Below, piece after piece: positions 10,035-20,173 of a DNA stretch of 64,000 nt; within the stretch, counting starts at the first letter, position 1; each line of letters begins with the position of its first letter. A program made the translations under genes and the position numbers. The notes beneath the pieces are model-generated. The model saw only the letters and a program-made list of their open reading frames with translations. It did no database searches and had not been told where the DNA came from. The stretch comes from Staphylococcus gallinarum (GTDB lineage: Bacteria; Bacillota; Bacilli; Staphylococcales; Staphylococcaceae), in contig NZ_JXCF01000026.1 of NCBI RefSeq assembly GCF_000875895.1, positions 186,001 through 250,000 on the forward strand, given 5' to 3'.

Positions 10035-11187
10035 ATAAAGGAACCTTTCCGTAAACATCCTCATAACGAGATGAATGGTCAATTAAGTCTAATAAATCTA
10101 TACATAATTTATACGTAGAATAAGGTATACGTGAATCATTCATTGCTTGCGACATTGAAGCTAAAGCTGTAGGTGTATTAGTTAAAGCTGCAACTTGTTT
10201 AATCGCTTCTTCGGGCGTATCTGCAATGCGGCCGTATCCCTTTTGCTCAAAGTAGAGTGCATTCTCTAATTCTTGACCTGGTGCTGGATTTAAGAAAATC
10301 ATTGGAATTTGTCGTGTTAATGCTTCAGAAATCGTAATGCCACCTGGCTTAGTAATCATAAGTTGACTCGAAGCCATCCATTCATTCATATGTTTGGTAT
10401 AACCAAGAATTAAAACATTATCATAATCTTTAAATATTGCTGATAATGAACGTTTAAGTTCTTTACTCTTACCACAAATCATCACGACTTGTGAATGAGG
10501 ACTGCTTTCAAGTATTTCTTGAATCATTTGATCAAAACCTTTAGATACACCAAATGCACCTGCCGACATTAAGATTGTTGGTTTATCTGGATCTAAGTTG
10601 TTCTGACGTAACCAAGTTGCTTTATCAATATCTTGTTCAAATTTATCTGAAATCGGAATACCTGTAACTTTAATTTGTTCTCTTGGAACACCAATATCCA
10701 TAAATTCACTCTTCAACTCATCTGTTGCTACGTAGTATCTTTGTGAATGTGGGGTAATCCAGTTCTTCTGTAAGCGATAGTCAGTCATAACAGTTGCGAT
10801 AGGAATATTCATATCGAATTGTTCTGTGAGTACTGACATGACTGGTGTAGGAAAAGTTAATAAGATTAAATCAGGTTTTTCCTTTAATAACAGGTTAATC
10901 AATTTATTTAGTCCATAATACTTATAGAAACATTTATCTATTTGGTCTGGGCGACTATAGTAAAATGCCTTGTACATTTTTCTGAAATATTTAAAGCTAT
11001 TAATGTACCATTTCTTACATATAGAAGTCAGAATTGGGTGAGCTTCTAAAAATAAATCGTGTTCAATAACAGTTAAATTGTCTAGATTCATTTCATTAAA
11101 TTGATTTACGACACTTTGCGTCACCTGTAAATGACCATTACCAAATGAGCCAGTAATAATCAATATTTTTTTATTTTGAGTAACCAT
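10012..11187 (-). CDS. ugtP: Diglucosyl-diacylglycerol synthase UgtP/YpfP
   Basis: A 391-residue processive GT28-type glucosyltransferase (MGDG synthase/MurG-like). It adds two glucoses from UDP-glucose to diacylglycerol, making the lipoteichoic acid anchor glycolipid. The N-terminal acceptor domain begins with the [10 protein letters not shown] motif (GxGxGH type, about residues 14-23). The UDP-sugar domain carries [12 protein letters not shown] (about 210) and [19 protein letters not shown] (about 285), the latter being the donor-binding signature. It is first of a two-gene unit with ltaA, with TGGAGGGTGG upstream of the ATG. PgcA, encoded in the same window, would supply its glucose-1-phosphate precursor. 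Confidence 0.95.
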   Translation of the reverse strand: MVTQNKKILIITGSFGNGHLQVTQSVVNQFNEMNLDNLTVIEHDLFLEAHPILTSICKKWYINSFKYFRKMYKAFYYSRPDQIDKCFYKYYGLNKLINLLLKEKPDLILLTFPTPVMSVLTEQFDMNIPIATVMTDYRLQKNWITPHSQRYYVATDELKSEFMDIGVPREQIKVTGIPISDKFEQDIDKATWLRQNNLDPDKPTILMSAGAFGVSKGFDQMIQEILESSPHSQVVMICGKSKELKRSLSAIFKDYDNVLILGYTKHMNEWMASSQLMITKPGGITISEALTRQIPMIFLNPAPGQELENALYFEQKGYGRIADTPEEAIKQVAALTNTPTALASMSQAMNDSRIPYSTYKLCIDLLDLIDHSSRYEDVYGKVPLYAKLFVK

Positions 11188-11618
11188 TAATAGCCACCCT
11201 CCAATAGTATAATTTATCTCATGCTAAGTTTAACGCATTTTTTTATCATGCGAAAGAAAAAACACAATAATTAAAGATTATATCATTTTACTTTACGATA
11301 TGAAATAATTCATACTGAATCATGAGTTTATATAGCATAGAAATTATATTGTTTTATACATTACCCATACCACTAAAGTGAGATTATATGCCATGTATAA
11401 GTGGAATTAAGAAATATTATAAGAAAAATTAACATGGATAACATACAAAGTTAATATTATTAGTATATCGTACAAATTCAATCTATAGAATCAATTGAAT
11501 ATTGTGAACGATAATTATTAGCATTATATTTTAACTTTAAGTGAGTAACTATTAGATTCTATAAAATAAAACGAAAATGTGTATAATAGTAGTATTGGAA
11601 ATAAAGGAGCGATTAAAG
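11188..11618. other. Divergent intergenic region ugtP/murE
   Basis: About 430 bases of AT-rich sequence with no gene seen on either strand. The only convincing signal is the extended -10 box upstream of murE at 11578-11587. Confidence 0.6.
11578..11587 (+). promoter_or_regulatory. Extended -10 promoter element of murE
   Basis: TGTGTATAAT is an extended -10 box with a perfect TATAAT, 31 bases before the TTG start. No good -35 box is seen at 17-18 bases, which is tolerable for an extended -10. Confidence 0.45.
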
Positions 11619-13103
11619 TTGGACGCGAATGTGTTATTTGAAAAAATTAAAGTAAAACAAGTCAAAGGAACATTAAATAGAGCGGTAGATGATATTACTA
11701 CAGATTCAAGAACTGCAACAACAGGTAGTATATTTGTAGCTTCCAAGGGTTATACAGTCGATAGTCATAAATTCTGTCAAGATGTTGTTGATAATGGCTG
11801 CCAAATTGTTGTGGTAAATAGAACTCTAGATTTATCAGGTGATGTAACACAAGTGGTAGTTCCAGATACGTTAAGAGTTGCAAGTTTATTGGTTAATTTA
11901 TTGTATCAATATCCAAGTAAGCAACTTGTTACCTATGGTGTGACGGGTACAAATGGTAAGACTTCTATAGCAACAATGATTCATCATATTTATAGAAAGC
12001 TTGGAAAAAACAGTGCTTATTTAGGTACCAATGGCTTTCAAATTAATGAAGATAAAACGAAAGGTGCAAATACGACTCCCGAAACTGTTGCACTAACAAA
12101 AAAGATAAACGAAGCGGTTGAAAAAAGTGCTGAAGCAATGACTTTAGAAGTTTCAAGTCATGGATTATCACTTGGACGTTTAAGTGGTGTAGATTTTGAT
12201 GTTGCTATCTTTTCAAATTTAACACAAGATCATTTAGACTTTCACGGTACGATGGAAGCATATGGTCATGCTAAATCTTTATTATTTAGTCAATTAGGTG
12301 AGGATTTATCCAGAGAAAAATTTGCAATCTTGAATAATGATGATACATTCTCAGATTATTTGAGAACTGTAACACCATTTGAAACATTTACTTATGGTAT
12401 TGAAAATGATGCACAGTTTAAAGCACAAAATATTATCGAATCATTACAAGGTGTGACTTTTGACTTTGTAACACCTGAGGGAACTAAAGTTGTAAAATCA
12501 CCATATGTGGGTCGCTTTAATGTTTCAAATATTATGGCTGCAATTATCGCTGTATGGAGTAAAGGTATTGCGATGCAAGACATTATTGAAGCAGTTGAAA
12601 ATTTAGAACCTGTTGAAGGTCGTTTAGAAGTTCTAGATCCAGAACTACCAATTGATTTAATCATTGATTATGCACATACAGCTGATGGTATGGATAAATT
12701 AATTGATGCTGTTAAACCATTTGCTAAGCAAAGATTAATCTTTTTATGTGGCATGGCCGGTGAACGAGATATGACAAAGACACCAGAAATGGGCCGTGTT
12801 GCTTGCCGTGCTGATTATGTCATCTTCACACCGGATAATCCAGCAAACGATGACCCTAAAAAATTAACCGCTGAGTTAGCAAAGGGCGCAACACACAATA
12901 ATTATATTGAATTTGAAGACAGAGCAGAAGGTATTCGACATGCGATTGAAATTGCAGAACCTGGTGACACAGTAGTACTAGCATCTAAAGGACGTGAACC
13001 ATATCAAATTATGCCTGGACATGTTAAAGTACCACATCGTGATGATTTAATTGGTTTAGAAGCAGCGTATAAAAAATTTGGTGGTGGACCTGTTGAAGGT
13101 TAA
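11619..13103 (+). CDS. murE: UDP-MurNAc-tripeptide synthetase, lysine-adding (MurE)
   Basis: A 494-residue Mur ligase that adds L-lysine to UDP-MurNAc-L-Ala-D-Glu in the cytosol. The ATP loop is [10 protein letters not shown] (about residue 110). TTPE and the carbamylated-lysine segment SHGLSLGRL lie in the central domain. The substrate motif reads DNPAND (about 405), where lysine enzymes have DNPA and diaminopimelate enzymes DNPR; this fits staphylococcal Lys-type peptidoglycan. I chose the TTG at 11619 ([12 protein letters not shown]): it follows AAAGGAG by 10 bases and gives the family length, whereas the ATG at 11577 would overlap the promoter. The downstream YueH-like and prfC genes follow closely. 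Confidence 0.95.
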   Translation: MDANVLFEKIKVKQVKGTLNRAVDDITTDSRTATTGSIFVASKGYTVDSHKFCQDVVDNGCQIVVVNRTLDLSGDVTQVVVPDTLRVASLLVNLLYQYPSKQLVTYGVTGTNGKTSIATMIHHIYRKLGKNSAYLGTNGFQINEDKTKGANTTPETVALTKKINEAVEKSAEAMTLEVSSHGLSLGRLSGVDFDVAIFSNLTQDHLDFHGTMEAYGHAKSLLFSQLGEDLSREKFAILNNDDTFSDYLRTVTPFETFTYGIENDAQFKAQNIIESLQGVTFDFVTPEGTKVVKSPYVGRFNVSNIMAAIIAVWSKGIAMQDIIEAVENLEPVEGRLEVLDPELPIDLIIDYAHTADGMDKLIDAVKPFAKQRLIFLCGMAGERDMTKTPEMGRVACRADYVIFTPDNPANDDPKKLTAELAKGATHNNYIEFEDRAEGIRHAIEIAEPGDTVVLASKGREPYQIMPGHVKVPHRDDLIGLEAAYKKFGGGPVEG

Positions 13104-13332
13104 AAATATACAATATAATGACATAAAATCACATGTCTATATATATGATAATAAAGTCGGGCAATGTTACATGATTGCGTTGCCTGATTTAAATTGGTCT
13201 CTAGAGATAGATATGTCTTTAAATGAGGATGAATTAAAGGAAGAAATTGTGATACACTTATTTACGTTATTAGATGAGGAGACGGCGAGTCGTATTGCTG
13301 ATGACCTTATTCAATGGATAATTGAGAATTAA
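13093..13332 (+). CDS. Small YueH-like protein of unknown function
   Basis: A 79-residue acidic protein, mostly beta then helical ([51 protein letters not shown]). It resembles the YueH family found at this place between murE and prfC in staphylococci; no function is known. Several near-cognate starts are possible. I favour TTG at 13093 because GGTGGTGGA lies 5 bases upstream; TTG at 13078 would add five residues. The start overlaps the end of murE by 11 bases, so translation is probably coupled. prfC begins 12 bases after its stop. Confidence 0.65.
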   Translation: MKVKNIQYNDIKSHVYIYDNKVGQCYMIALPDLNWSLEIDMSLNEDELKEEIVIHLFTLLDEETASRIADDLIQWIIEN

Positions 13333-13344
13333 AGGAGATTATAA

Positions 13345-14907
13345 ATGAGTATTAAGGAAGAAGTTGAATCAAGAAAAACCTTTGCAATCATTTCTCATCC
13401 AGATGCTGGTAAAACAACGTTGACTGAGAAATTATTGTTATTCGGTGGCGCGATTAGAGAAGCTGGAACAGTTAAAGGTAAAAAAAGTGGGAAGTTTGCA
13501 ACAAGTGACTGGATGAAAGTAGAGCAAGAACGTGGAATTTCGGTAACAAGTTCAGTAATGCAATTTGACTATGATCATTACAAGATTAATATCTTAGATA
13601 CACCTGGTCACGAAGATTTTTCAGAAGATACGTACAGAACACTTATGGCAGTGGATAGCGCAGTCATGGTAATTGACTGTGCGAAAGGGATTGAGCCACA
13701 AACGCTAAAGCTATTTAAAGTTTGTAAAATGCGTGGTATTCCTATTTTTACTTTTATCAATAAATTAGACCGTGTCGGTAAAGAACCATTTGAATTACTA
13801 GACGAAATTGAATCTACATTAAATATTGAAACATATCCAATGAATTGGCCTGTGGGAATGGGGCAAAACTTCTTTGGTATTATCGATCGTGAATCACGTA
13901 CAATTGAACCATTTAGAGATGAAGAAAATATCTTACATTTAAACGATGATTATGAACTTGAAGAAGACCATGCAATCACTAATGATAGTGCCTTCGAACA
14001 AGCGATTGAAGAATTGATGTTAGTCGAAGAAGCAGGAGAAACATTCGATAATGAAGCATTATTAAAAGGAGACTTAACACCGGTATTCTTTGGCTCAGCT
14101 TTGGCTAATTTCGGTGTTCAAAATTTCTTGAATGCTTATGTAGATCATGCACCAATGCCAAATGCACGTCAAACAAACGAAGATGTTGAAGTAAGTCCAT
14201 TTGATAAAGATTTTGCAGGATTTATCTTCAAAATCCAAGCTAATATGGATCCAAAACACCGTGATAGAATTGCGTTTATGCGAGTAGTAAGTGGTGCGTT
14301 TGAACGTGGTATGGATGTTACATTACAGAGAACGAAGAAAAAACAAAAGATAACGCGTTCAACTTCATTTATGGCTGATGATAAAGAAACAGTAAACCAT
14401 GCTGTTGCAGGAGATATTATCGGTTTGTATGATACTGGTAACTACCAAATCGGAGATACTATTGTGGGCGGCAATCAAAAATTCAGCTTCCAAGACTTAC
14501 CACAATTTACACCTGAATTATTTATGAAAGTTTCGGCGAAAAATGTCATGAAGCAGAAGCACTTCCATAAGGGAATTGAGCAGTTAGTTCAAGAAGGTGC
14601 GATACAATACTATAAAGCATTACACACTAATCAAATTATTATAGGTGCTGTTGGTCAATTGCAATTTGAAGTTTTCGAACATCGATTGAAGAATGAATAT
14701 AATGTTGATGTTGTAATGGAACCAGTTGGTCAGAAGATTGCACGTTGGATTGAAAATGAAGATGCCATCAAAGATAATATGAGTACTTCTCGTTCAATTT
14801 TAGTAAAAGACATTTATGATAATTTTGTATTTTTATTTGAAAATGAATTTGCAACTAGATGGTTTGAAGAAAAGTTCCCAGATGTAAAATTATATAGTTT
14901 GTTATAA
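13345..14907 (+). CDS. prfC: Peptide chain release factor 3 (RF3)
   Basis: A 520-residue translational GTPase that recycles RF1/RF2 from the ribosome after termination. The GTPase motifs are all present: [13 protein letters not shown] (G1, about residue 18), [14 protein letters not shown] (G3, about 88-101) and [11 protein letters not shown] (G4, about 142). The RF3-specific switch segment [23 protein letters not shown] is characteristic and separates it from EF-G and TypA. Domain II and the C-terminal domain are complete. GGAG precedes the ATG by 8 bases. The terC promoter overlaps the last codons of this gene. Confidence 0.96.
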   Translation: MSIKEEVESRKTFAIISHPDAGKTTLTEKLLLFGGAIREAGTVKGKKSGKFATSDWMKVEQERGISVTSSVMQFDYDHYKINILDTPGHEDFSEDTYRTLMAVDSAVMVIDCAKGIEPQTLKLFKVCKMRGIPIFTFINKLDRVGKEPFELLDEIESTLNIETYPMNWPVGMGQNFFGIIDRESRTIEPFRDEENILHLNDDYELEEDHAITNDSAFEQAIEELMLVEEAGETFDNEALLKGDLTPVFFGSALANFGVQNFLNAYVDHAPMPNARQTNEDVEVSPFDKDFAGFIFKIQANMDPKHRDRIAFMRVVSGAFERGMDVTLQRTKKKQKITRSTSFMADDKETVNHAVAGDIIGLYDTGNYQIGDTIVGGNQKFSFQDLPQFTPELFMKVSAKNVMKQKHFHKGIEQLVQEGAIQYYKALHTNQIIIGAVGQLQFEVFEHRLKNEYNVDVVMEPVGQKIARWIENEDAIKDNMSTSRSILVKDIYDNFVFLFENEFATRWFEEKFPDVKLYSLL

Positions 14908-14927
14908 TTCTAAAATTTGTGTATAAT
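14899..14927 (+). promoter_or_regulatory. Promoter of the riboswitch-terC transcript
   Basis: TTGTTA, a 17-base spacer ending in TGTG, then TATAAT. The -35 box overlaps the last bases of prfC. The -10 box is about 35 bases before the riboswitch core. Confidence 0.65.
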
Positions 14928-14940
14928 ACGTTTATCAATA

Positions 14941-15244
14941 GAATACCTATGACTTTGTGGTCAGAGGGGAGTAACTCAACTGTTATATTTAAACAGCTTA
15001 ATTAATGATATTTCGTCTATTATTGGTGAATATTGTTAACCTGTTTATAAATAGAGTCATCTTATCGTCATTACGAAGATGATTGGTTTAGCATTGAACC
15101 GTAACTCATTCAGTTATTGGTATAGTGTCGTAGATATATGTTATGGATAAATGAGCATGTATCATATAAACGACTGTATAATGTTAAGTCAGTTTAATTT
15201 TCCGGTAAGGTGGGCAACAGCTGTTGTCGAGTGAGACCTTTGCT
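14941..15244 (+). ncRNA. Manganese riboswitch (yybP-ykoY), with an enlarged interior
   Basis: The 5' core CAGAGGGGAGTAACTC (14962-14977) and the 3' core GAGTGAGACCTTTGC (15229-15243) match the two conserved halves of the yybP-ykoY class. CAGAGG can pair with CCTTTG as P1, and CTC with GAG inside it. This class senses Mn2+ and commonly precedes TerC-family and other Mn exporter genes, as here. The two halves lie about 250 bases apart, far more than in the compact members I know. The interior holds several hairpins, such as TCATCTT...AAGATGA (15057-15082) and CTGTT...AACAG near 14980. I did not derive a full fold; the class call rests on the two cores and the downstream gene. Confidence 0.72.
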
Positions 15245-15345
15245 ATAAGTGAAATCGTTTTATTTTTTGTGCTATTTTTTATTTTAAAATAAACAATTAA
15301 TATCTTGGGATTTGCACTGACTTAGCTTAGGTCTCTATTTTTATG
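15233..15345 (+). terminator. Riboswitch expression platform: conditional terminator
   Basis: GAGACCTTTGCT (15233-15244), the 3' strand of riboswitch P1, can pair instead with AGCTTAGGTCTC (15324-15335) at 10 of 12 positions. The stem extends inward: AGTGAAATC (15248-15256) with GATTTGCACT (15309-15318). TATTTTTAT follows the distal arm. Ligand-stabilised P1 would prevent this hairpin, so Mn2+ would switch terC on by antitermination. Confidence 0.65.
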
Positions 15346-15373
15346 CTTAAATTTAAAAGGGAGTTGTACAAAG

Positions 15374-16168
15374 ATGGATGCGAGTTTGATTTTACAATAT
15401 TCGTGGGTATTAATCGTATTAGTCTTCTTAGAAGGCTTGTTGGCTGCGGATAATGCCGTAGTTATGGCTGTGATGGTAAAGCATTTACCGCCTGAACAAA
15501 GAAAGAAAGCATTATTTTATGGTTTATTAGGTGCATTGATTTTCCGTTTTATTTCATTATTCTTAATCAGTATTATTGCTCACTTCTGGTGGATACAAGC
15601 ACTAGGCGCAATTTACTTAATCTACATGTCAATTAAGAATTTAGTCGCCTTCTTTAAAGCTAAAGATAGTCACGAACAAGAAGGTGGCGACGATCATCAT
15701 TATGATGAAGATGGTGAGGAAAAGAAAGCCAGTCCAAAGGAATTCTGGGGTACAGTACTTAAAGTTGAATTTGCTGATATTGCCTTTGCGATTGATTCGA
15801 TGTTAGCAGCCCTTGCAATTGCTGTTACATTACCAAAGGTTGGTATTCATTTTGGCGGGCTTGATTTAGGTCAATTCATCGTTATGTTCTTAGGTGGTAT
15901 GATCGGTGTTGTAATTATGAGATTTGCAGCATCATGGTTTGTTAACTTGTTGAATAAATATCCTGGTTTAGAAGGTGCTGCCTTTGCCATCGTAGGCTGG
16001 GTAGGTATTAAATTAGTTATCATGGTCTTATCACATCCTGATATAAAAATCTTGCCAGAAGAGTTTCCACATACAGCATTATGGCAATCTATTTTCTGGA
16101 GTGTCATGATTCTATTGGTAATTATCGGTTGGTTAACTTCATTAAGAAAAAACAAAAAAAATAACTAA
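15374..16168 (+). CDS. TerC-family membrane protein, probable Mn2+ exporter
   Basis: A 264-residue integral membrane protein with about seven helices. It carries the two paired acidic TerC motifs, LEGLLAADNAVVMAVMV (about residues 18-34) and EFADIAFAIDSMLAALAIAV (about 136-155), whose aspartates and glutamates sit within membranes. A His/Asp/Glu-rich cytosolic loop (SHEQEGGDDHHYDEDGEEKK, about 98-117) is a likely metal-interacting segment. In Bacillus, related TerC proteins (MeeF/MeeY) export Mn2+ to metallate secreted proteins. The manganese riboswitch upstream supports the same role here. AAGGGAGTTG is the ribosome site. It is monocistronic with a terminator after it. Confidence 0.88.
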   Translation: MDASLILQYSWVLIVLVFLEGLLAADNAVVMAVMVKHLPPEQRKKALFYGLLGALIFRFISLFLISIIAHFWWIQALGAIYLIYMSIKNLVAFFKAKDSHEQEGGDDHHYDEDGEEKKASPKEFWGTVLKVEFADIAFAIDSMLAALAIAVTLPKVGIHFGGLDLGQFIVMFLGGMIGVVIMRFAASWFVNLLNKYPGLEGAAFAIVGWVGIKLVIMVLSHPDIKILPEEFPHTALWQSIFWSVMILLVIIGWLTSLRKNKKNN

Positions 16169-16210
16169 TATAATAATGGTGGATATAGAGTATCGCACTA
16201 GTAAAGTGTC

Positions 16211-16246
16211 AACCCAAGAGATGTATTCTTTTGGGTTGTTTTTTTA
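16211..16246 (+). terminator. Terminator after the terC-family gene
   Basis: AACCCAAGAG...TTCTTTTGGGTT forms a 7-bp core stem (AACCCAA/TTGGGTT) followed by a run of T. Confidence 0.88.
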
Positions 16247-16686
16247 TTAATAACTAGTTTGTTGGGAAACTTAGGACAATATTTTGTAACAATCATCATA
16301 TACTTTGTATAGAGGTCTCTAAATTTTATATGTTGTACATAGGCGTTTCTCAATAATATACAATCGATACAATTTATGACAAATACACAAGAATATAGCC
16401 GTGGATTTTATAAATAGAATTCACAATGTTAGATTTATCTATAGTTGGAGTATCCAGGATGAAATTTTATAAAAATAATACATAATTAGATGAACAAAGT
16501 GGTAAGCATGTAGGGTATAGAAATTAACGTTATTTTTAAAATTATGTTCACTTAGTTAGAAAATTATGCCGAAAGTGATTATAATCAAATTAAATCTACT
16601 TTTATAAAACAAAATAAAGAAGAAATATTAATTTTAATATGGCATAATAGAAAGATAAGGTATATGTAGTTTTAGGGGGAATTATG
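16247..16686. other. Intergenic region before the HtrA-like gene
   Basis: About 440 bases, strongly AT-rich. A -10-like CATAAT occurs near 16642 with no good -35 box. I found no reading frame with a ribosome site and no RNA fold that stands out. Confidence 0.5.
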
Positions 16687-18600
16687 ATGGCGAACAATAA
16701 AAAACATGTCATCCCAAAAGCCAAATATGGTCGGAAAAGAAGGGAATACTTTCACAATGAAGAGCGGGAACAACGTCTTCAACAAGAACGGCAAGAGCAA
16801 AAGGAACAGGCAGCGAAGGAACAAAAGCTTGCCAAAAATAATGAAGAGCGCGTGAAAGATAATTTAAGGAAAGCAAGAATTGAGAAGTTAACTCAAGAAG
16901 AAATTCAGCAACAACAAGCAATAGCAGCTGCTAAGCAGAATGAAACTCAAGCTGACGCAAAGGATATAGATATGCCTTCAAAGCAGGAAGAAGATGCAAA
17001 AAATAAATCTTCTGAGCAACTAGAGTCAGAGTCTAAAGCGCAGTCTTCAAATGAGAAACAGCAGAAATTAAGAACTGATAAAAATATTCATGACGGAAAG
17101 ACGAATAAAAATCCTAAAGAAGAACATTTAATGTCAAATGGAAATCAACAACCACATCATTCTAAAGCTCAAGATAATGATGCAGAGCGTGATGGTAAAG
17201 AAAAGGATCAACCAGAGACAACTGCACATGATAAAACAACAACTAATAAAGCAAAAACTGATTATACAACAACAGATAATAAAAAAGAAAGTGCAGCTAT
17301 TGCTACAGATAAACAGCAAGATTATTTCTATTCGGAAGAAGCACAAAAACATCGCGTGAATAAATATGTTGATGATGAGAAAGACTATCGTTACAATTCA
17401 GCTCAAAATACATCACAAAGAGATGAAGGCAAACAACATCAGAATGCGTCAACAAAGATTAAACATTTCTTTAAAACATATTGGGCTCAAATATTAATTG
17501 TAGTTGCAGTTATACTTGTACTTACATTAATAAATGCAATATTCTATAATGTTGATCAAAGTGGTAAGACGAAAGATAGTATATTCCAAAGTAATAAAGA
17601 TGATAATAAAACTTATACAGCAACAATGAAAAATGCCAATAATGCAATTCATTCGGTAGTAACAGTAGATAACGATACATCAAGTGGATACTCATCTGCA
17701 GATAAGGAAACACAGGAAGCGGATAAACAAAATGAACTTGGTTCAGGTGTCGTCTACAAAAAAGTGGACGACTCTATTTATGTTTTAACCAATGCGCATG
17801 TTGTTGGTAATAAAAAAGAGCAAAAAATTACATATGGTAATGATAAGATTACAATTGGTAAAGTAATCGGTTCTGATAAATTTTCAGATATTGCAGTAAT
17901 CAAAGCAAAAGTGAAGGGTAATCAAGATGTAAAACCGATGAAATTGGGTGATTCAAGTACACTTGTACTAGGTGAACCTATTATTGTTGTCGGCAATCCA
18001 CTTGGAAATGACTTTAAAGGTAGTGTATCTGATGGTATTATATCCGGGTTAAATAGACATGTTCCGGTAGATATTGATAAAGACGATCAATATGACGTGC
18101 TGATGAATGCATTTCAAATGGACGCTCCGGTTAACCCTGGTAATTCAGGTGGGGCTGTTATTGATAGAAATGGGAAACTTGTTGGTATTGCATCGTTAAA
18201 AATAGATATGGATAATGTGGAAGGTATGGCCTTTGCAATTCCAATTAATGATGCACAATCTATCGCAAAGCAATTGGAAACTAAAGGTAAGGTGAACTAT
18301 CCAAATACGGGTGTTAAAATTGTAAATGTTGCAGATCTTGATGATGCTGCTCGTTCTACAATAAACTTGCCAAATGATGTAAATAAGGGTATAGTCGTAG
18401 CCGATATTAAAAAAGATTCTCTTGGTGATAAATCTGGCTTGCAAAAAAATGATGTCATAGTAGAATTAGATGGTAAAGATGTTGAAGATAATCTAAGATA
18501 TAGACAGATCATTTTTGCGCATAAAGATGATTTAAAGACATTGCCAGCAAAAATATATAGAGATGGTAAGGTTAAAGATATCAACATTAAATTGAAATAA
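16687..18600 (+). CDS. HtrA/DegP-like membrane-anchored serine protease
   Basis: A 637-residue S1C protease. Residues 1-255 are an intrinsically disordered cytosolic arm rich in K, E, Q, N and D; it opens with the conserved [25 protein letters not shown] stretch. One membrane helix follows (about 264-287, [20 protein letters not shown]). The extracellular trypsin-like domain has His in TNAHVVG (about 370), Asp in SDIAVIK (about 400) and Ser in NPGNSGGAV (about 485). A C-terminal PDZ domain begins near 530. The family handles misfolded surface proteins. Of two adjacent ATGs I prefer 16687, which is 7 bases from AGGGGG; 16684 is only 4 away. The protease half matches S. aureus closely, while the arm is shorter and different in sequence. 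Confidence 0.9.
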   Translation: MANNKKHVIPKAKYGRKRREYFHNEEREQRLQQERQEQKEQAAKEQKLAKNNEERVKDNLRKARIEKLTQEEIQQQQAIAAAKQNETQADAKDIDMPSKQEEDAKNKSSEQLESESKAQSSNEKQQKLRTDKNIHDGKTNKNPKEEHLMSNGNQQPHHSKAQDNDAERDGKEKDQPETTAHDKTTTNKAKTDYTTTDNKKESAAIATDKQQDYFYSEEAQKHRVNKYVDDEKDYRYNSAQNTSQRDEGKQHQNASTKIKHFFKTYWAQILIVVAVILVLTLINAIFYNVDQSGKTKDSIFQSNKDDNKTYTATMKNANNAIHSVVTVDNDTSSGYSSADKETQEADKQNELGSGVVYKKVDDSIYVLTNAHVVGNKKEQKITYGNDKITIGKVIGSDKFSDIAVIKAKVKGNQDVKPMKLGDSSTLVLGEPIIVVGNPLGNDFKGSVSDGIISGLNRHVPVDIDKDDQYDVLMNAFQMDAPVNPGNSGGAVIDRNGKLVGIASLKIDMDNVEGMAFAIPINDAQSIAKQLETKGKVNYPNTGVKIVNVADLDDAARSTINLPNDVNKGIVVADIKKDSLGDKSGLQKNDVIVELDGKDVEDNLRYRQIIFAHKDDLKTLPAKIYRDGKVKDINIKLK

Positions 18601-18618
18601 CGTTGGGGTGAATATAGA

Positions 18619-19977
18619 TTGTCCATTTTCAATCAATTATTAAAGAAATCTAGCCCACAACAAGGGATTGTATTATATTATCTTGTTGCGATTATCGTAG
18701 CGTTCTTATTGCTTAATTTGCCATTTGTTCATAAACCGGGCGTACATGTCGACCCGGTTGATTCTTTATTTGTGGCCGTATCGGGCGTTAGTGTTACAGG
18801 GCTTACACCAATCAATATTGCTGATACATATAGTACATTTGGACAAATCATCATTATGATTATATTAAATATTGGTGGTATTGGTGTCATGGCAATTGGT
18901 ACAATGCTATGGGTTGTGTTGGGCAAACATATTGGTATGCGCGAGCGTAGATTAATCATGTTAGATAATAATAAAGATACAATGAGTGGTACAGTTAAGC
19001 TGATTTTAGAAATTGTGAAAACAATCTTAATGATTGAGCTTATTGGTGCAGCATTGTTAACTTTTTATTTTTATCGAGATACACCTGATTTACAATATGC
19101 CATCATGCAAGGTGTGTTTGTTGCTGTTTCAGCAACTACTAATGGCGGATTAGATATTACGGGTCAATCTTTGATTCCTTATGCTAGTGATTACTTTGTG
19201 CAAACTATAGTGATGTTTTTAATTGTATTGGGTTCTATAGGTTTTCCTGTGTTATTAGAAGTTAAAGCATATATAAAAAACAGAATTCCAAACTTTAGAT
19301 TTTCACTTTTTGCAAAGATAACAACAGTTACTTATTTGGCATTGTTTGTCTTTGGAACGATTATTATCTTGTTATTAGAACATAATCATTCATTTAATCA
19401 TATGTCATGGCATAAGTCATTATTCTACGCACTGTTTCAATCTGCATCCACAAGAAGTGCAGGTTTGCAAACTATAGATGTCAGTCAATTTGATGAAGGT
19501 ACGAACGTAATTATGAGTATTCTGATGTTTATTGGTTCTTCTCCAAGTTCAGTAGGTGGGGGAATAAGAACCACAACATTTGCGATATTGATACTATTTT
19601 TACTTAACTTTAGTAATACTGCGGAACGTACATCAATAAAGGCATTTAATAGAGAGATTCATGCTACAGATGTTCAACGATCATTTGCAGTTTTTACAAT
19701 GGCTTCAATATTAACCTTTACGAGCATGATTGTTATACTAGTAGTGGAAAATGGAAAACTAAGTTTTTTACAAGCATTCTTTGAGGTCATGTCAGCCTTT
19801 GGTACTTGTGGTTTATCATTAGGAATAACTGGTGATGTGAGTAGTACGACGAAGCTGATATTAATGTTATTGATGTTTATCGGTCGTGTCGGTTTGATAA
19901 GCTTCATCATTATGATTGGTGGCCGAAGAGAACCCGATAAATTCCATTATCCAAAGGAACGCGTTCAAATCGGATAG
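18619..19977 (+). CDS. ktrD: Potassium uptake channel subunit, KtrB/KtrD type
   Basis: A 452-residue Trk/Ktr/HKT-family K+ transporter subunit with four M1-P-M2 repeats. The four selectivity-filter segments are visible: VSVTGLTP (about 53), SATTNGG (about 172), SASTRSAG (about 275) and SAFGTCG (about 395). Such channels work with a cytosolic RCK ring (KtrA/KtrC) encoded elsewhere; none is in this window. The name ktrD follows S. aureus, where this locus next to the HtrA gene encodes KtrD. The start is TTG at 18619 with GGGGTG 8 bases upstream. It begins 18 bases after the HtrA-like gene, so the two probably share a transcript. Confidence 0.88.
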   Translation: MSIFNQLLKKSSPQQGIVLYYLVAIIVAFLLLNLPFVHKPGVHVDPVDSLFVAVSGVSVTGLTPINIADTYSTFGQIIIMIILNIGGIGVMAIGTMLWVVLGKHIGMRERRLIMLDNNKDTMSGTVKLILEIVKTILMIELIGAALLTFYFYRDTPDLQYAIMQGVFVAVSATTNGGLDITGQSLIPYASDYFVQTIVMFLIVLGSIGFPVLLEVKAYIKNRIPNFRFSLFAKITTVTYLALFVFGTIIILLLEHNHSFNHMSWHKSLFYALFQSASTRSAGLQTIDVSQFDEGTNVIMSILMFIGSSPSSVGGGIRTTTFAILILFLLNFSNTAERTSIKAFNREIHATDVQRSFAVFTMASILTFTSMIVILVVENGKLSFLQAFFEVMSAFGTCGLSLGITGDVSSTTKLILMLLMFIGRVGLISFIIMIGGRREPDKFHYPKERVQIG

Positions 19978-20012
19978 ATACGTTAATTTATATTCAGTTT
20001 AAATATTAATAG

Positions 20013-20071
20013 GATAGGCATAACGGTATTAGAATTATTTCTAATGAAAACGTTGTGTCTATCTTTTTTAT
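20013..20071 (+). terminator. Terminator after ktrD
   Basis: GATAGGCATAACG pairs with CGTTGTGTCTATC, with an inner ATTAGAA/TTCTAAT stem, followed by a T run. Confidence 0.8.
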
Positions 20072-20173
20072 TGCTTAAAATAATAAGCATATTAGAAAAT
20101 TTTTATTAGTGTTGTAATTAGTGTCAACAAAAAATATATCATGTTAAACTGTTGTTAATGAGGAGAGAGGCTT

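Noticed and set aside
11188-11576. Possible small RNA in the ugtP-murE spacer
   Set aside because: There is no strong promoter-terminator pair and no stable hairpin; only AT-rich sequence.
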